A stretch of 64,000 bases of DNA, taken from positions 682,001-746,000 of the forward strand of contig NZ_CP085242.1 in the NCBI RefSeq assembly GCF_044810985.1. Reading direction: 5' to 3'. How positions within the stretch are numbered: position 1 is the stretch's first letter; the number at the start of each line of letters is the position of its first letter. Source of the DNA: Marinospirillum sp031581385 (lineage in GTDB: Bacteria; Pseudomonadota; Gammaproteobacteria; Pseudomonadales; Halomonadaceae). The notes below the pieces were generated by a model. It searched no databases and was not told where the DNA came from. It worked only from the letters and a program-made list of their open reading frames with translations. Shown piece by piece: positions 15,610 through 24,526 of the stretch. The translations under genes were made by a program, and so were the position numbers.

Positions 15610-18600
15610 ATGAACGAAGTGGAACTGATTAATGCACTCTGGTTGTTGATGGCTGCTGTTCTGGTTCTGACAATGCAAGGAGGCTTTCTTTGTCTCGAAT
15701 CGGGTTTGACCCGAAGTAAGAATGCCATCAATGTTGCACTAAAAAATGCCTTTGACCTTTTGGTTGTGGTTGCCCTTTATTGGTTGCTGGGCTTTAATTT
15801 GATGTTTGGCAGCCATCAACAGGGTTTTATGGACACCCAGTGGCTGGCTCCCGATTTTTCACAGAGCAGCTTCTGGGAAGCAGGTTTCTTCTTTTTCCAA
15901 CTAACGTTTTGTGCCACCGCAGCAACGATTGTTTCAGGTGCCATAGCTGAACGCAGCCGATTCATTACCTATATGGCTCTGACCATACTGATTGCAGCTT
16001 TTATCTACCCTCTGGTTGGCAATTGGTCCTGGAGTAGTGCTTTTAGTCCTACAGGTGGCTGGCTTGAGCAGCTGGGGTTTGTCGACTTTGCAGGAAGCAG
16101 TGTGGTTCATAGTGTCGGTGGCTGGGTAGCCCTGGCCGCCATTATCGTCCTCGGGCCCCGAACAGGTCGTTTTGTCAAAGGCAAGCCCCAGGACATACCG
16201 GGCAGCAATCTACCCTTAGCCATGCTGGGGATGCTCTTCTTTCTTGTGGGTTGGCTGGGTTTCAATGGTGGCAGCACTCTGGAATTCAATGCCCAGGTGC
16301 CCGGAATTATCGTCAACACCCTCATGGCTGCCGCTGCAGGCGGGATCACTTCCCTGCTGCTCGCCAATACCTGGCTGCATGGGCAACAGGTTACCCCTTT
16401 AACCATCAATGGCACTCTGGCAGGACTGGTCGCCATTACCGCAGGTGTTCATGCTGTCTCCACTCCAGCAGCGCTACTGATTGGTTCAATAGGCAGTCTG
16501 GTTATGCTGCTGGCTGACCGTTTACTACTGAGACTGCAATTGGACGATGCCATTTCAGCGATACCGGTTCACCTTGCAGCAGGCATCTGGGGCACCCTGG
16601 CTGTTGCCATTTTTGGACAACCCGAACTCCTGGGGACTGGCCTGAGTCGCTTGGCTCAGCTACAGATTCAGCTGCTTGGTATCCTGGTTATCGGCCTCTT
16701 CAGTTTTACTCTGGCTTACCTTTTTTTGATCATCTTAAAACGTTTTATAACCCTGAGAGTCACAGCTGAAGGAGAAGCGGCCGGTCTGAATGTTTCCGAA
16801 CATGGCGCGAAAACCGAATTAAATGAACTCCTCCAGGCCATGAGCGAGCAAGAGAAAACAGGCAATCTCCAACAGAAAATGCCTGTTGAACCCTTTACAG
16901 AAGTTGGGCAGATCGCACGTCAGTACAATCAGGTAATGGACAAGCTCAACCGCATGATCACTCGCACACGGCTGATTGTCAGGGATATACGTGATGGCGT
17001 GATCACCTTTACAGAGCAGGGTATCATTACCAGTGTAAACCCCAGTGCAGAGCACCTGTTCGGAAGCACCGCTGGTCGACTGACCGGGCAGCCAACCCAA
17101 AATCTTCTGCACTCTTCCTGTCAGAATCTCTACCCCTATTTAAAACTGGAGCAACTTTTACCGCGACTGGCGGCCGGGCACAATGAAGGGCCTCACGAGC
17201 TACTTGCACAACACCAGGATGGGCACAGTTTTACCATTGAAATCACCACAGCCGCCAGCCCCACAGAAGGCGGTGTTCAGTACAGCGCGGTCATCCGGGA
17301 TATTAGCGAACGTAAACGCATGGAGGAACAGCTACACAGGCATTCCGAGCTGGCTCAGGTAACGCTGGAAGCCATTACTCAGGGGGTTATCACCTGTGAT
17401 CAGAATATGCACACAGTTTACCTTAATCCGGTAGCAGCCAACTTACTGGGTTGGACTTCAAAAGCCGCATTTGGACTCCCGGTTCAGGATTTATTTGAAC
17501 TGAGCACGGCAGAAGGCGAATTAATGACTGTTGAAGCCATTTGCAAGCAACAAAGCAAACAAACATTGAAGCTCACCAGTCAAAAGCAGCAAGTGCTGGA
17601 TATTGAGCTGAATCCAGCCAGATTGCATGATGACAAAGGTCAACCTATGGGCTGGGTTTTAGTCTTTCAAGACATCACCCACAGCAATCGTCTTCAGGAA
17701 CAACTTAATTTCCAAGCCATTCACGACAACCTGACCGGATTGATCAATCGCCGGGAATTTGAACAACGTTTACATCGCTTGGCTGAAGATTTTAAAACCG
17801 TCGATCCGGATGCGGAACATCTTCTCTGCTACCTGGATCTGGATCGGTTCAAAATCGTCAATGACAGCTGCGGACACCAGGCCGGAGACCTTCTGCTCAA
17901 ACAGTTGGCCCGACAGTTACAGCCACTGTTGAGGGAAAGTGACACTTTTGCCCGCCTGGGAGGTGATGAGTTCGGCATACTGCTCAAGTATTGCTCGGTA
18001 GAAAAAGGACTGGAAATTGCTGAAAGGTTACGCCTTGCCGTTGATGCATTTCGTTTCACCTGGGAGCAGCAGACCTTTACTCTTGGTGTCAGCATAGGTC
18101 TGGTTCACTTGAATGCACAGCATCAGGGTATTGATGAAATCCTCAGCCAGGCGGACTCAGCCTGTTATGCAGCCAAAAACCTTGGCCGCAACTGTGTTCA
18201 TCTTTACGCTCCTGAAAACAAGCAAGTGGAATACCAGCAGCAACAGGTCCATTGGGTTAACAGAATTCAGGAGGCGCTGGAGAAGGATCAGTTTCGACTT
18301 TATCAACAAACAATCCAGCCACTGAATGAGGATGAGCAAGAGAGCAAGCACTTTGAAATCCTGTTGCGCCTGCAGGACTCTGAAGGACAGGTTATTCCAC
18401 CTGGTGCTTTTATTCCTTCTGCAGAAAGATTCAACATGATGCCACAGATTGATCTCTGGGTGATTCGCAACACCCTGGCATGGATGGGAGATCAGCTACA
18501 GCAGTCCAACCTGCCTCTTTACTGCTCCATCAATTTGTCAGGTGCCTCCATCGGTAATGGCACCTGTCTGGAAGAAATCCGAAAAAATATTGAAAAACAC

Positions 18601-19017
18601 CGTATTCCAGCCCACTACATCTGCTTTGAAATTACCGAAACCACGGCCATGGCTGACTTGTCGAGAGCCCAGGATTTCATTTCCAGGCTCAAAAAGCTTG
18701 GCTGCCGTTTTGCACTGGATGATTTTGGCAGTGGTCTTTCTTCATTCGGTTACCTTAAACAGCTGGAAGTCGATTACCTGAAAATTGATGGCATTTTTAT
18801 TCGTGAACTCGCGGAAAACTCGCTTGACCAAGCCATCGTGGCATCCATCAACAACATCGGTCACCTTCTGAAATTACAAACGATTGCCGAATTTGTTGAA
18901 GATGCCGCTATTCTGGACGTTTTAAAACAGCTGGGTGTTGATTTTGCACAAGGCTATCACCTTGGCCACCCTGAACCTTTGGAAAAACTGGGCAATGTCA
19001 GCCTGATGCCTCGATAA
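15610..19017 (+). CDS. Ammonium transporter-like sensor fused to PAS, GGDEF and EAL domains
   Basis: 1,135 residues. About 1-385 is an Amt/Mep/Rh channel domain with roughly eleven membrane segments. The twin pore histidines are present (His167 in SSVVHSVGG, His321 in IPVHLAAGIWGT). Then follow a HAMP-like linker (about 400-455), two PAS domains (455-570 and 580-690), a GGDEF domain (GGDEF at 784-788, preceded by YLDLDRFKIVND) and an EAL domain. The EAL motif reads EIL (FEILLR, 915-920), with NLSG, ITE, DDFGSG (1037-1042) and KID (1058-1060) retained. It probably couples extracellular ammonium to c-di-GMP synthesis or breakdown. ATG 15610 follows AAAAAGGA. Confidence 0.95.
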   Translation: MNEVELINALWLLMAAVLVLTMQGGFLCLESGLTRSKNAINVALKNAFDLLVVVALYWLLGFNLMFGSHQQGFMDTQWLAPDFSQSSFWEAGFFFFQLTFCATAATIVSGAIAERSRFITYMALTILIAAFIYPLVGNWSWSSAFSPTGGWLEQLGFVDFAGSSVVHSVGGWVALAAIIVLGPRTGRFVKGKPQDIPGSNLPLAMLGMLFFLVGWLGFNGGSTLEFNAQVPGIIVNTLMAAAAGGITSLLLANTWLHGQQVTPLTINGTLAGLVAITAGVHAVSTPAALLIGSIGSLVMLLADRLLLRLQLDDAISAIPVHLAAGIWGTLAVAIFGQPELLGTGLSRLAQLQIQLLGILVIGLFSFTLAYLFLIILKRFITLRVTAEGEAAGLNVSEHGAKTELNELLQAMSEQEKTGNLQQKMPVEPFTEVGQIARQYNQVMDKLNRMITRTRLIVRDIRDGVITFTEQGIITSVNPSAEHLFGSTAGRLTGQPTQNLLHSSCQNLYPYLKLEQLLPRLAAGHNEGPHELLAQHQDGHSFTIEITTAASPTEGGVQYSAVIRDISERKRMEEQLHRHSELAQVTLEAITQGVITCDQNMHTVYLNPVAANLLGWTSKAAFGLPVQDLFELSTAEGELMTVEAICKQQSKQTLKLTSQKQQVLDIELNPARLHDDKGQPMGWVLVFQDITHSNRLQEQLNFQAIHDNLTGLINRREFEQRLHRLAEDFKTVDPDAEHLLCYLDLDRFKIVNDSCGHQAGDLLLKQLARQLQPLLRESDTFARLGGDEFGILLKYCSVEKGLEIAERLRLAVDAFRFTWEQQTFTLGVSIGLVHLNAQHQGIDEILSQADSACYAAKNLGRNCVHLYAPENKQVEYQQQQVHWVNRIQEALEKDQFRLYQQTIQPLNEDEQESKHFEILLRLQDSEGQVIPPGAFIPSAERFNMMPQIDLWVIRNTLAWMGDQLQQSNLPLYCSINLSGASIGNGTCLEEIRKNIEKHRIPAHYICFEITETTAMADLSRAQDFISRLKKLGCRFALDDFGSGLSSFGYLKQLEVDYLKIDGIFIRELAENSLDQAIVASINNIGHLLKLQTIAEFVEDAAILDVLKQLGVDFAQGYHLGHPEPLEKLGNVSLMPR

Positions 19018-19105
19018 TTGGGCTCAACCTTTCTTAACGTAAGGTTAATAGCTACAATGCCAGTATAGTTACTTATCATTCACTTTGACTTCAGGACTGA
19101 AGCTC

Positions 19106-20422
19106 ATGGTTAGCGAGCAAGAAGCTGCTCCATCAGCAAATCTTCCCAGCTATTATGCCCGGGCGCTGAATACAATTGCTCATGCCATAGCCACTCATGA
19201 GAACACCTGGCATCTTCTGCAGGAAACCTGCCAGAGTACCGGACAAGTCCTGAAAGCGGATCGGGTGGTGATTTACGACTTGAGTTTTCACAAGGATAAG
19301 CTGGATGGCCTGCATGAATGGCTGAACCCCGATAAAAACTCGATTGAACAAAGCATAGGCAATTACCCTTTGGCCCTGTTTCGGGAAGGGGCCGAAGCTC
19401 TTTGGCAAAAACGCGGCCACTTGAGCAGTCATGCCAATGCCGTTCATCCAGCGCTCCTGAAAGATAGTTCTGCGCAAATCCTGCATGAGCAGATGCACAT
19501 TCAAAGCCTACTCTGGTTCCCTTTTGCTTTTCGAAAGGATGGCTTTTACCTTCTGGTTCTCAATCAGGTCTTTGCCAGGCGTGACTGGCAACAGAAAGAG
19601 ATCGATTTCCTCAATTCGGTCAGCACCCTGGTCACCATTGCCCTGAATAAAATTCGTTTGATGGCTGAGCGTGAAGCCTTGCTGGCCAGTGTTCAGGATC
19701 ACAACCGGGAATTATCCCGGCTGAACGAAGCCATGACCCACCATTTTCAGGAACCCGTTCGCAGGCTTGCCACCTACTCTCAACAGTTGCAGTTGAGCCC
19801 CCTGTTGCGCGAGGATCAAGCCAGCAAGCTGGCTGTCGATTTTATTCATACTCAGGCCTTTCGGCTTTCCGAGCTGGTCAGGGCAGCACAGGGTTATCTG
19901 GCTGTTGATCAGGAAGACTACAATTTGAAAGCCATTTGCAACAGTGAAGAGGCCTTTAAAAAAGCCCTTACTGACACAGACATTGAACAACAAGCCAGCA
20001 TTGAAGTGCGCTCGGCCCTGCCCTGGGTGATAATGGATAACTCAGCTTTGGAAAAGTTGTTCAGCCTCTTGTTGCACAATGCCTGCCACTATCAACACCC
20101 TTCAAGACCCCTGCAGGTTGAAATAGCTGTCAGCCTGACAGAAAACACCGCCACCTTTTATCTGGCTGACAATGGCAGTGGCATTCCTGCCCAGTATCGT
20201 GAATCGGTGTTTGAGCTTTTCACCCGTCTTGTCTCCAACAAGCAGCCAGGTTCGGGCATGGGTCTGGCCCTGGCGCGTAAGCTGCTCAGTAAGTACCAGG
20301 GCCGGATTTATATTGAGGATGGCCTGGAAGGTGGCAGCTGTCTCGTATTCAGCCTGCCCCTGGCTACTCAGAAGCCTGAAACTGCATGGCCACTGAATTC
20401 AAACAATAACGCTCTCCGGTAG
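19106..20422 (+). CDS. GAF-domain histidine kinase (phytochrome-type HisKA)
   Basis: 438 residues from ATG 19106; an in-frame TTG at 19085 is less likely. A GAF domain (about 15-185, with VLKADRVVIYDLSF) resembles phytochrome-like sensors. A dimerisation/phosphoacceptor helix carries MTHHFQEPVRRLATYS, the counterpart of HDLQEPLR, with His212 the likely phosphorylation site. The HATPase has an N-box-like LLLHNACHY, a G1 box DNGSGIP and GSGMGLALARKL. No membrane segment, so cytoplasmic. No GAF chromophore Cys is obvious in the usual context. No response regulator is adjacent. It lies just after the Amt sensor and may be co-regulated. Its end overlaps msrB tail-to-tail by 59 bases. Confidence 0.9.
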   Translation: MVSEQEAAPSANLPSYYARALNTIAHAIATHENTWHLLQETCQSTGQVLKADRVVIYDLSFHKDKLDGLHEWLNPDKNSIEQSIGNYPLALFREGAEALWQKRGHLSSHANAVHPALLKDSSAQILHEQMHIQSLLWFPFAFRKDGFYLLVLNQVFARRDWQQKEIDFLNSVSTLVTIALNKIRLMAEREALLASVQDHNRELSRLNEAMTHHFQEPVRRLATYSQQLQLSPLLREDQASKLAVDFIHTQAFRLSELVRAAQGYLAVDQEDYNLKAICNSEEAFKKALTDTDIEQQASIEVRSALPWVIMDNSALEKLFSLLLHNACHYQHPSRPLQVEIAVSLTENTATFYLADNGSGIPAQYRESVFELFTRLVSNKQPGSGMGLALARKLLSKYQGRIYIEDGLEGGSCLVFSLPLATQKPETAWPLNSNNNALR

Positions 20423-20780
20423 GCTCAGGCCCATCATCAAAAACATGCCCCAGGTGACCGTCACAACGGGCACAGCGGATTTCCGTACGGATCATGCCTG
20501 CGGAACTGTCCGATAGATAGCGAAGGTGCGCCTTGTTGACCGGCTGGTAAAAACTCGGCCAGCCACTGTGGGACTCAAATTTATGCTCCGAGGAAAACAA
20601 GGGCAGCTCACACAGCGCACAGTGATAGACCCCTTCCTGTTTGTTGTCCAGCAGACCTCCACAAAAAGGGGGCTCCGTACCCTGATTCAAGAGGATACGC
20701 CGGGCTTCCGGGCTGAGTTTTTCCGCCAACTGCTGTTTTTGTGTTTCAGTCAGTGGCGTCAAATCGTGTTCGCTACTCAT
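20364..20780 (-). CDS. msrB: Peptide-methionine (R)-S-oxide reductase MsrB
   Basis: 138 residues, normal length for MsrB. Two zinc-binding CxxC pairs are present (CALC and CARC), as are the signature SHSGWPSFYQPV, HLGHVFDDGP and the catalytic Cys in RYCLNS. It reduces methionine-R-sulfoxide in oxidised proteins using thioredoxin. No signal peptide, so cytoplasmic. Its start overlaps the end of btuR by 4 bases (ATG within the btuR stop region), so the two are translationally coupled. Confidence 0.96.
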   Translation of the reverse strand: MSSEHDLTPLTETQKQQLAEKLSPEARRILLNQGTEPPFCGGLLDNKQEGVYHCALCELPLFSSEHKFESHSGWPSFYQPVNKAHLRYLSDSSAGMIRTEIRCARCDGHLGHVFDDGPEPTGERYCLNSVAMQFQASE

Positions 20781-21382
20781 AATTCCACCCCCTTTTGTGC
20801 CGTGACTCCGGCATGAAAAGCATGCTTGATTTCGCGATGTTCGGACACCGTATCGGCTGCGTCAATCAGTTCCTGGCGGGCACCGCGACCGGTGATCACC
20901 ACATGCTGCATCTTTGGGCGCTGCGCCAGAGCTTCCAGTACCTCTTCAATCGCAATATACTGAAATTTCAAGGCGATATTCAGCTCATCCAGGACAACCA
21001 AATCAACCGCAGGATCTTCCAGAAATTCTTTAGCCTGGGCCCAAGCCTTTCCGGCAGTGGCTATGTCCTGAGCTCGATTCTGGGTATCCCAAGTATAGCC
21101 TTCTCCCATCACATGGTAGCCAACTTCAGGAAACCGGCGAAAAAAAGCCTCTTCTCCGGTGCTGAAGCTGCCTTTAATGAACTGCACTACTCCCGCTTGC
21201 ATACCATGACCCAGTGCCCGCGCCAGCATGCCAAAACCTGCAGTGCTTTTGCCTTTACCATTACCTGTGTGCACAACAACCACCCCTCTTTCTTCTGTGG
21301 CCTCTGCTATACTTCCATCAACCACCTGTTTCTGGCGCTGCATGCGCTGGTTATGACGTTGATCACGCTCATCATTGGACAT
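20777..21382 (-). CDS. btuR: Cob(I)yrinic acid a,c-diamide adenosyltransferase (BtuR/CobO)
   Basis: 201 residues from ATG 21382 (MSNDERDQRHNQRMQRQKQ). The frame is open much further upstream, but this start has AGGAG and gives the family length. P-loop GNGKGKSTAGFGM, then VVQFIKGSF and LVVLDELNIAL identify the CobA/BtuR family, which attaches the 5'-deoxyadenosyl group to cobalamin from ATP. It lies head-to-head with the riboswitch-controlled btuB operon, fitting a joint cobalamin uptake and activation role. The long upstream open frame is the antisense of the riboswitch. Confidence 0.95.
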   Translation of the reverse strand: MSNDERDQRHNQRMQRQKQVVDGSIAEATEERGVVVVHTGNGKGKSTAGFGMLARALGHGMQAGVVQFIKGSFSTGEEAFFRRFPEVGYHVMGEGYTWDTQNRAQDIATAGKAWAQAKEFLEDPAVDLVVLDELNIALKFQYIAIEEVLEALAQRPKMQHVVITGRGARQELIDAADTVSEHREIKHAFHAGVTAQKGVEL

Positions 21383-21464
21383 ACTGAACTCCTGACAAAT
21401 AACGGGAAACCTTAACCCTTTCCTTGACAGGCTGCCAGCAATAGCGACAATAGCCAACACTTTT

Positions 21465-21655
21465 TCAGGTGCCTTGAAGCACTCCTCAAGGTTAAACGGG
21501 AAGCAGGTATGCAGGAAACTGCCAAGCCTGAGCTGCCCCCGCAACGGTAGGATGTTGTTGCTCCTAGTAGCCACTGTATTTTCGGATATGGGAAGGCGGA
21601 GCAAACTGGTGGTTTTACATCACCCGCATTGAGCCCGGAGACCGGCCTGAAAAGG
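21465..21655 (+). ncRNA. Cobalamin (AdoCbl) riboswitch
   Basis: The conserved blocks occur in order on the plus strand: AAACGGGAAGCAGGT, GCTGCCCCCGCAACGG, GTAGCCACTG, GGGAAGGCGG, and the B12 box as AGCCCGGAGACCGGCCTG (about 21632-21649). It lies 130-150 bases upstream of btuB and should shut the btuBFCD operon down when adenosylcobalamin is plentiful. Confidence 0.95.
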
Positions 21656-21726
21656 TTCGCCCAGTGTTGATTTAATGCCTGGGCATCCCTGGTGATGCGG
21701 AGGGCTTCACCTGGCCAAGTATTCAA

Positions 21727-21749
21727 CCATCAACTTCAAGGGTTGATGG
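21727..21749 (+). promoter_or_regulatory. Hairpin in the btuB leader, possible expression platform
   Basis: CCATCAAC (21727-21734) pairs with GTTGATGG (21742-21749) around a 7-base loop, between the riboswitch and the btuB start. No U-tract follows, so it is more likely to affect translation or alternative pairing than to act as a classical terminator. This role is inference. Confidence 0.4.
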
Positions 21750-21803
21750 GCTTAGCCGTGTCCTCCCTCATCGCTACACAAAATGCGATTGAGGAAACAA
21801 GCA

Positions 21804-23621
21804 GTGAACAAGTTTTATCCCAAGAAATCTTTTTTCTACGCCCCCCTGACGCTTGCTCTGGGCCTGAGCTTTCCCGCGATCACTCTGGCCAATGACAGCC
21901 AGGAACTGGATCCTCTGGTGGTCACCGCCCAGCGGATTTCCCAGCCGTTAAGCCAGACTCTGGCCGCCACTAGCGTGATTACCCGTGCCGATATTGATCG
22001 TCTGCAACCCTCCACTTTGGTTGACTTGTTGCAAGGCCAGGCCGGTATTGAAATAGGTCGTACAGGCGGCAAAATGGCAACCACTGGCGTATTCATGCGC
22101 GGTGCAGAATCCCGCCATACTCTCGTATTGGTTGATGGTCAAAAGATCAATGATCTTGCATTTGGCGGTGCCAGCCTGCAATTTATTCCGGTTTCCCAGA
22201 TAGAGCGTGTGGAAATCGTCCGTGGCCCACAATCCAGCGCCTGGGGTGCCGATGCTCTGGGCGGTGTCATCAACATCATCACCCGCAAAGAGCATGACCA
22301 ACCCTATGCAGGTTATCTGCGCGAGCGCATCGGTCGCTACCAAACGTACTCTCTGGATGGTGATCTGCGTGTTGGTAATGAAGCCACTCGTTTTAATCTG
22401 GGCTTACACCTGGAAGAGAGTGAAGGCTTTAACGCCCAAACTGCTGATACCACCGGCGAAGAAGATGGCTATGAGCATTACAGCATTAACCTGGGACTGG
22501 AACAGGATCTCGGTGAACAACATCAACTGGGTTTCAGGGTTCTGCATAATCGCGGTGAGAGTGAATATGACGGCTTTGGTGGCACCCCCGCAGATTCCCA
22601 TCAAGAATTTGAAGTGACAACTCTGCAAGCAGGCTGGGAAGCTGAACTAAACCAAAACTGGGATATGCTCGTCAATGTCGGCAGAAACGAAGAGAAGCGT
22701 GAAGATTTTGCAGATGGAAACGAAAACTTCTCAGCTAAATTTCGTCGCGATAACCTGCAATTGGAACATCAATTTAACTACGAAGACTATTCCGCAGCTG
22801 TAGGTGCTGACGTCAGCCAAGAAAAACTGCTGGAAGTAGATGACTATGATAAAACCCAAAGGGATGCATACGGCATTTTTGCCCAAGGTAACTTTCAGTT
22901 TCTTGATAAACTAAATTTATCTTTAGGTAGTCGTTATGACGATGATGAGTTTTTTGGCAGTCAAGCTACTGGCAACCTTGCCTTAGCTTGGGATTGGTCT
23001 GAAGATACTCAAGTTGGTGCTAGTGCCGCTCAGGGTTACCTTGCACCAAGGATAGGCCAACTTTTTGGCCCTTTTGGAGCTAATCCTGACCTGGAGCCCG
23101 AAGAGTCGGTTAATTATGAAGCTTGGGTTGCCTATAACAACCAGCTAGGTTCTAGAGCCAGAGTTAGTGTTTTCAATAACGAAATAGATAATCTGATTGC
23201 CTGGAAAAATAGCACAAATGTCAATATTAACGAAGTCCGTATTCGTGGCCTGGAATTTGATGCTCAATATCGCCTGAATGACTGGCGTTTCGGTGCTTCT
23301 TTAACTCTTCAAGACCCTGAAAACACTGAAACCGGTGATCAACTTGCTCGCCGAGCCAAGCAGCACGGGAAAGTTGATGTTGATTACCTGGCTGAAAAAT
23401 GGAGCCTGGGTGGCAGTATTCAAGGCCAGGGTGAAAGACCCGATGGAAGCGAAGATCTCCCCGGCTACGCTGTGCTGAACCTCCGCGGTCACTATGCCTT
23501 TAACGAAAACTGGCGTCTGGATGGCAAGGTCGACAATCTTCTTGATGAAGAGTATGAGTTGGCTTCAGGTTACAACACCGCCGGCATTTACCCTGAAGTC
23601 AGCTTAAGGTTTGATTTTTAA
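21804..23621 (+). CDS. btuB: TonB-dependent vitamin B12 outer-membrane receptor BtuB
   Basis: 605 residues from GTG 21804, which has GAGGAA seven bases upstream; an ATG at 21783 in frame has no ribosome site. Signal peptide (FYAPLTLALGLSFPAITLA), TonB box DPLVVTAQR, and a plug domain with QGQAGIEIGRTGG, VLVDGQKIND and ERVEIVRGPQSSAWG. The 22-strand barrel ends in VSLRFDF with a terminal Phe. It takes up cobalamin through the outer membrane with TonB energy. Substrate follows from the riboswitch upstream and btuFCD downstream, which begins 3 bases after the stop. Confidence 0.95.
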   Translation: MNKFYPKKSFFYAPLTLALGLSFPAITLANDSQELDPLVVTAQRISQPLSQTLAATSVITRADIDRLQPSTLVDLLQGQAGIEIGRTGGKMATTGVFMRGAESRHTLVLVDGQKINDLAFGGASLQFIPVSQIERVEIVRGPQSSAWGADALGGVINIITRKEHDQPYAGYLRERIGRYQTYSLDGDLRVGNEATRFNLGLHLEESEGFNAQTADTTGEEDGYEHYSINLGLEQDLGEQHQLGFRVLHNRGESEYDGFGGTPADSHQEFEVTTLQAGWEAELNQNWDMLVNVGRNEEKREDFADGNENFSAKFRRDNLQLEHQFNYEDYSAAVGADVSQEKLLEVDDYDKTQRDAYGIFAQGNFQFLDKLNLSLGSRYDDDEFFGSQATGNLALAWDWSEDTQVGASAAQGYLAPRIGQLFGPFGANPDLEPEESVNYEAWVAYNNQLGSRARVSVFNNEIDNLIAWKNSTNVNINEVRIRGLEFDAQYRLNDWRFGASLTLQDPENTETGDQLARRAKQHGKVDVDYLAEKWSLGGSIQGQGERPDGSEDLPGYAVLNLRGHYAFNENWRLDGKVDNLLDEEYELASGYNTAGIYPEVSLRFDF

Positions 23622-23623
23622 AC

Positions 23624-24526
23624 ATGCTTTTAACCTGGTTAAAAACCCTGCTTCTGGCCTGGCTGCTGACCTTCAGCACCGGGTCAGCAGCGGGTATTCA
23701 GGTAACGGATGCTGCAGGACGCAGCATCCATCTGGAGCGTCCGGCTGAGCGAATCATCAGTCTGGCACCGCATCTGACCGAAAACCTCTTCACTATTAGT
23801 GCCGGGGATCGACTGGTTGGTACCGTCAGCTACAGTGATTATCCTGAAGCCGCTCTGGACATCCCCAGGGTGGGCAGTTACAACCAACTGGATCTGGAAG
23901 GCATTCTTGCCAAGCGGCCTGACCTGATTCTCGCCTGGCAAAGCGGCAACCCTGCAAGCCAGCTTCAACGCCTGGAAGATCTGGGCTTGAAAATTTTTTA
24001 CAGTGAACCTCGCAATTTTGCTGATATTTCCCGCGAATTTCTGGCATTAGGCCAGTTAACCGAAAAAAACCGTCAGGCTCAGGTCGCAGCTGACAAGCTG
24101 GATAACGGTATAAAAAGCCTGATCAAAAGCCATGCTGACAAGTCGTCCCTCAGTGTCTTTTATCAGATCTGGGAAGAACCCCTGATGACGATTAATGGTG
24201 AACACCTGATCAGTGAGATGTTGCGCACTTGTCAGGGTCGCAATATTTTCGCCGAGGCCGGTAGCCTGACTCCCCGGATTGATCGCGAAAGCCTGCTGGA
24301 AGCCGACCCCCAGGTCATTCTGGGAGGCAGTCAGGGTGAATCCAACCCGAAATGGCTGAAAAACTGGCAAGCTTTTTCTGAGTTGCAAGCGGTTCAGGCA
24401 GGCAATCTATTTGCTGTAAACTCCTCCCTGGTGACCCGCCCTACCCTACGCAGTCTGGCTGGCACTCAAGCCATCTGCAAACACCTGGACAAAGCCCGTG
24501 AGCAACTTTCTGAGGCTGCGGACTGA
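23624..24526 (+). CDS. btuF: Periplasmic cobalamin-binding protein BtuF
   Basis: 300 residues with a signal peptide (MLLTWLKTLLLAWLLTFSTG). It is a helical-backbone substrate-binding protein: IISLAPHLTENLFTISAGDRLVGT, SDYPEAALDIPRVGSYNQLDLE and ILAKRPDLILAW are the standard BtuF/FhuD-type blocks. It delivers cobalamin from BtuB to BtuCD. The gene follows btuB by 2 bases and its stop overlaps the btuC start (TGATG), so translation is coupled. Confidence 0.93.
   Translation: MLLTWLKTLLLAWLLTFSTGSAAGIQVTDAAGRSIHLERPAERIISLAPHLTENLFTISAGDRLVGTVSYSDYPEAALDIPRVGSYNQLDLEGILAKRPDLILAWQSGNPASQLQRLEDLGLKIFYSEPRNFADISREFLALGQLTEKNRQAQVAADKLDNGIKSLIKSHADKSSLSVFYQIWEEPLMTINGEHLISEMLRTCQGRNIFAEAGSLTPRIDRESLLEADPQVILGGSQGESNPKWLKNWQAFSELQAVQAGNLFAVNSSLVTRPTLRSLAGTQAICKHLDKAREQLSEAAD

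Noticed and set aside
21383..21604. N-terminal extension of btuR
   Set aside because: This open stretch is the antisense of the cobalamin riboswitch; ATG 21382 with AGGAG gives the family length.
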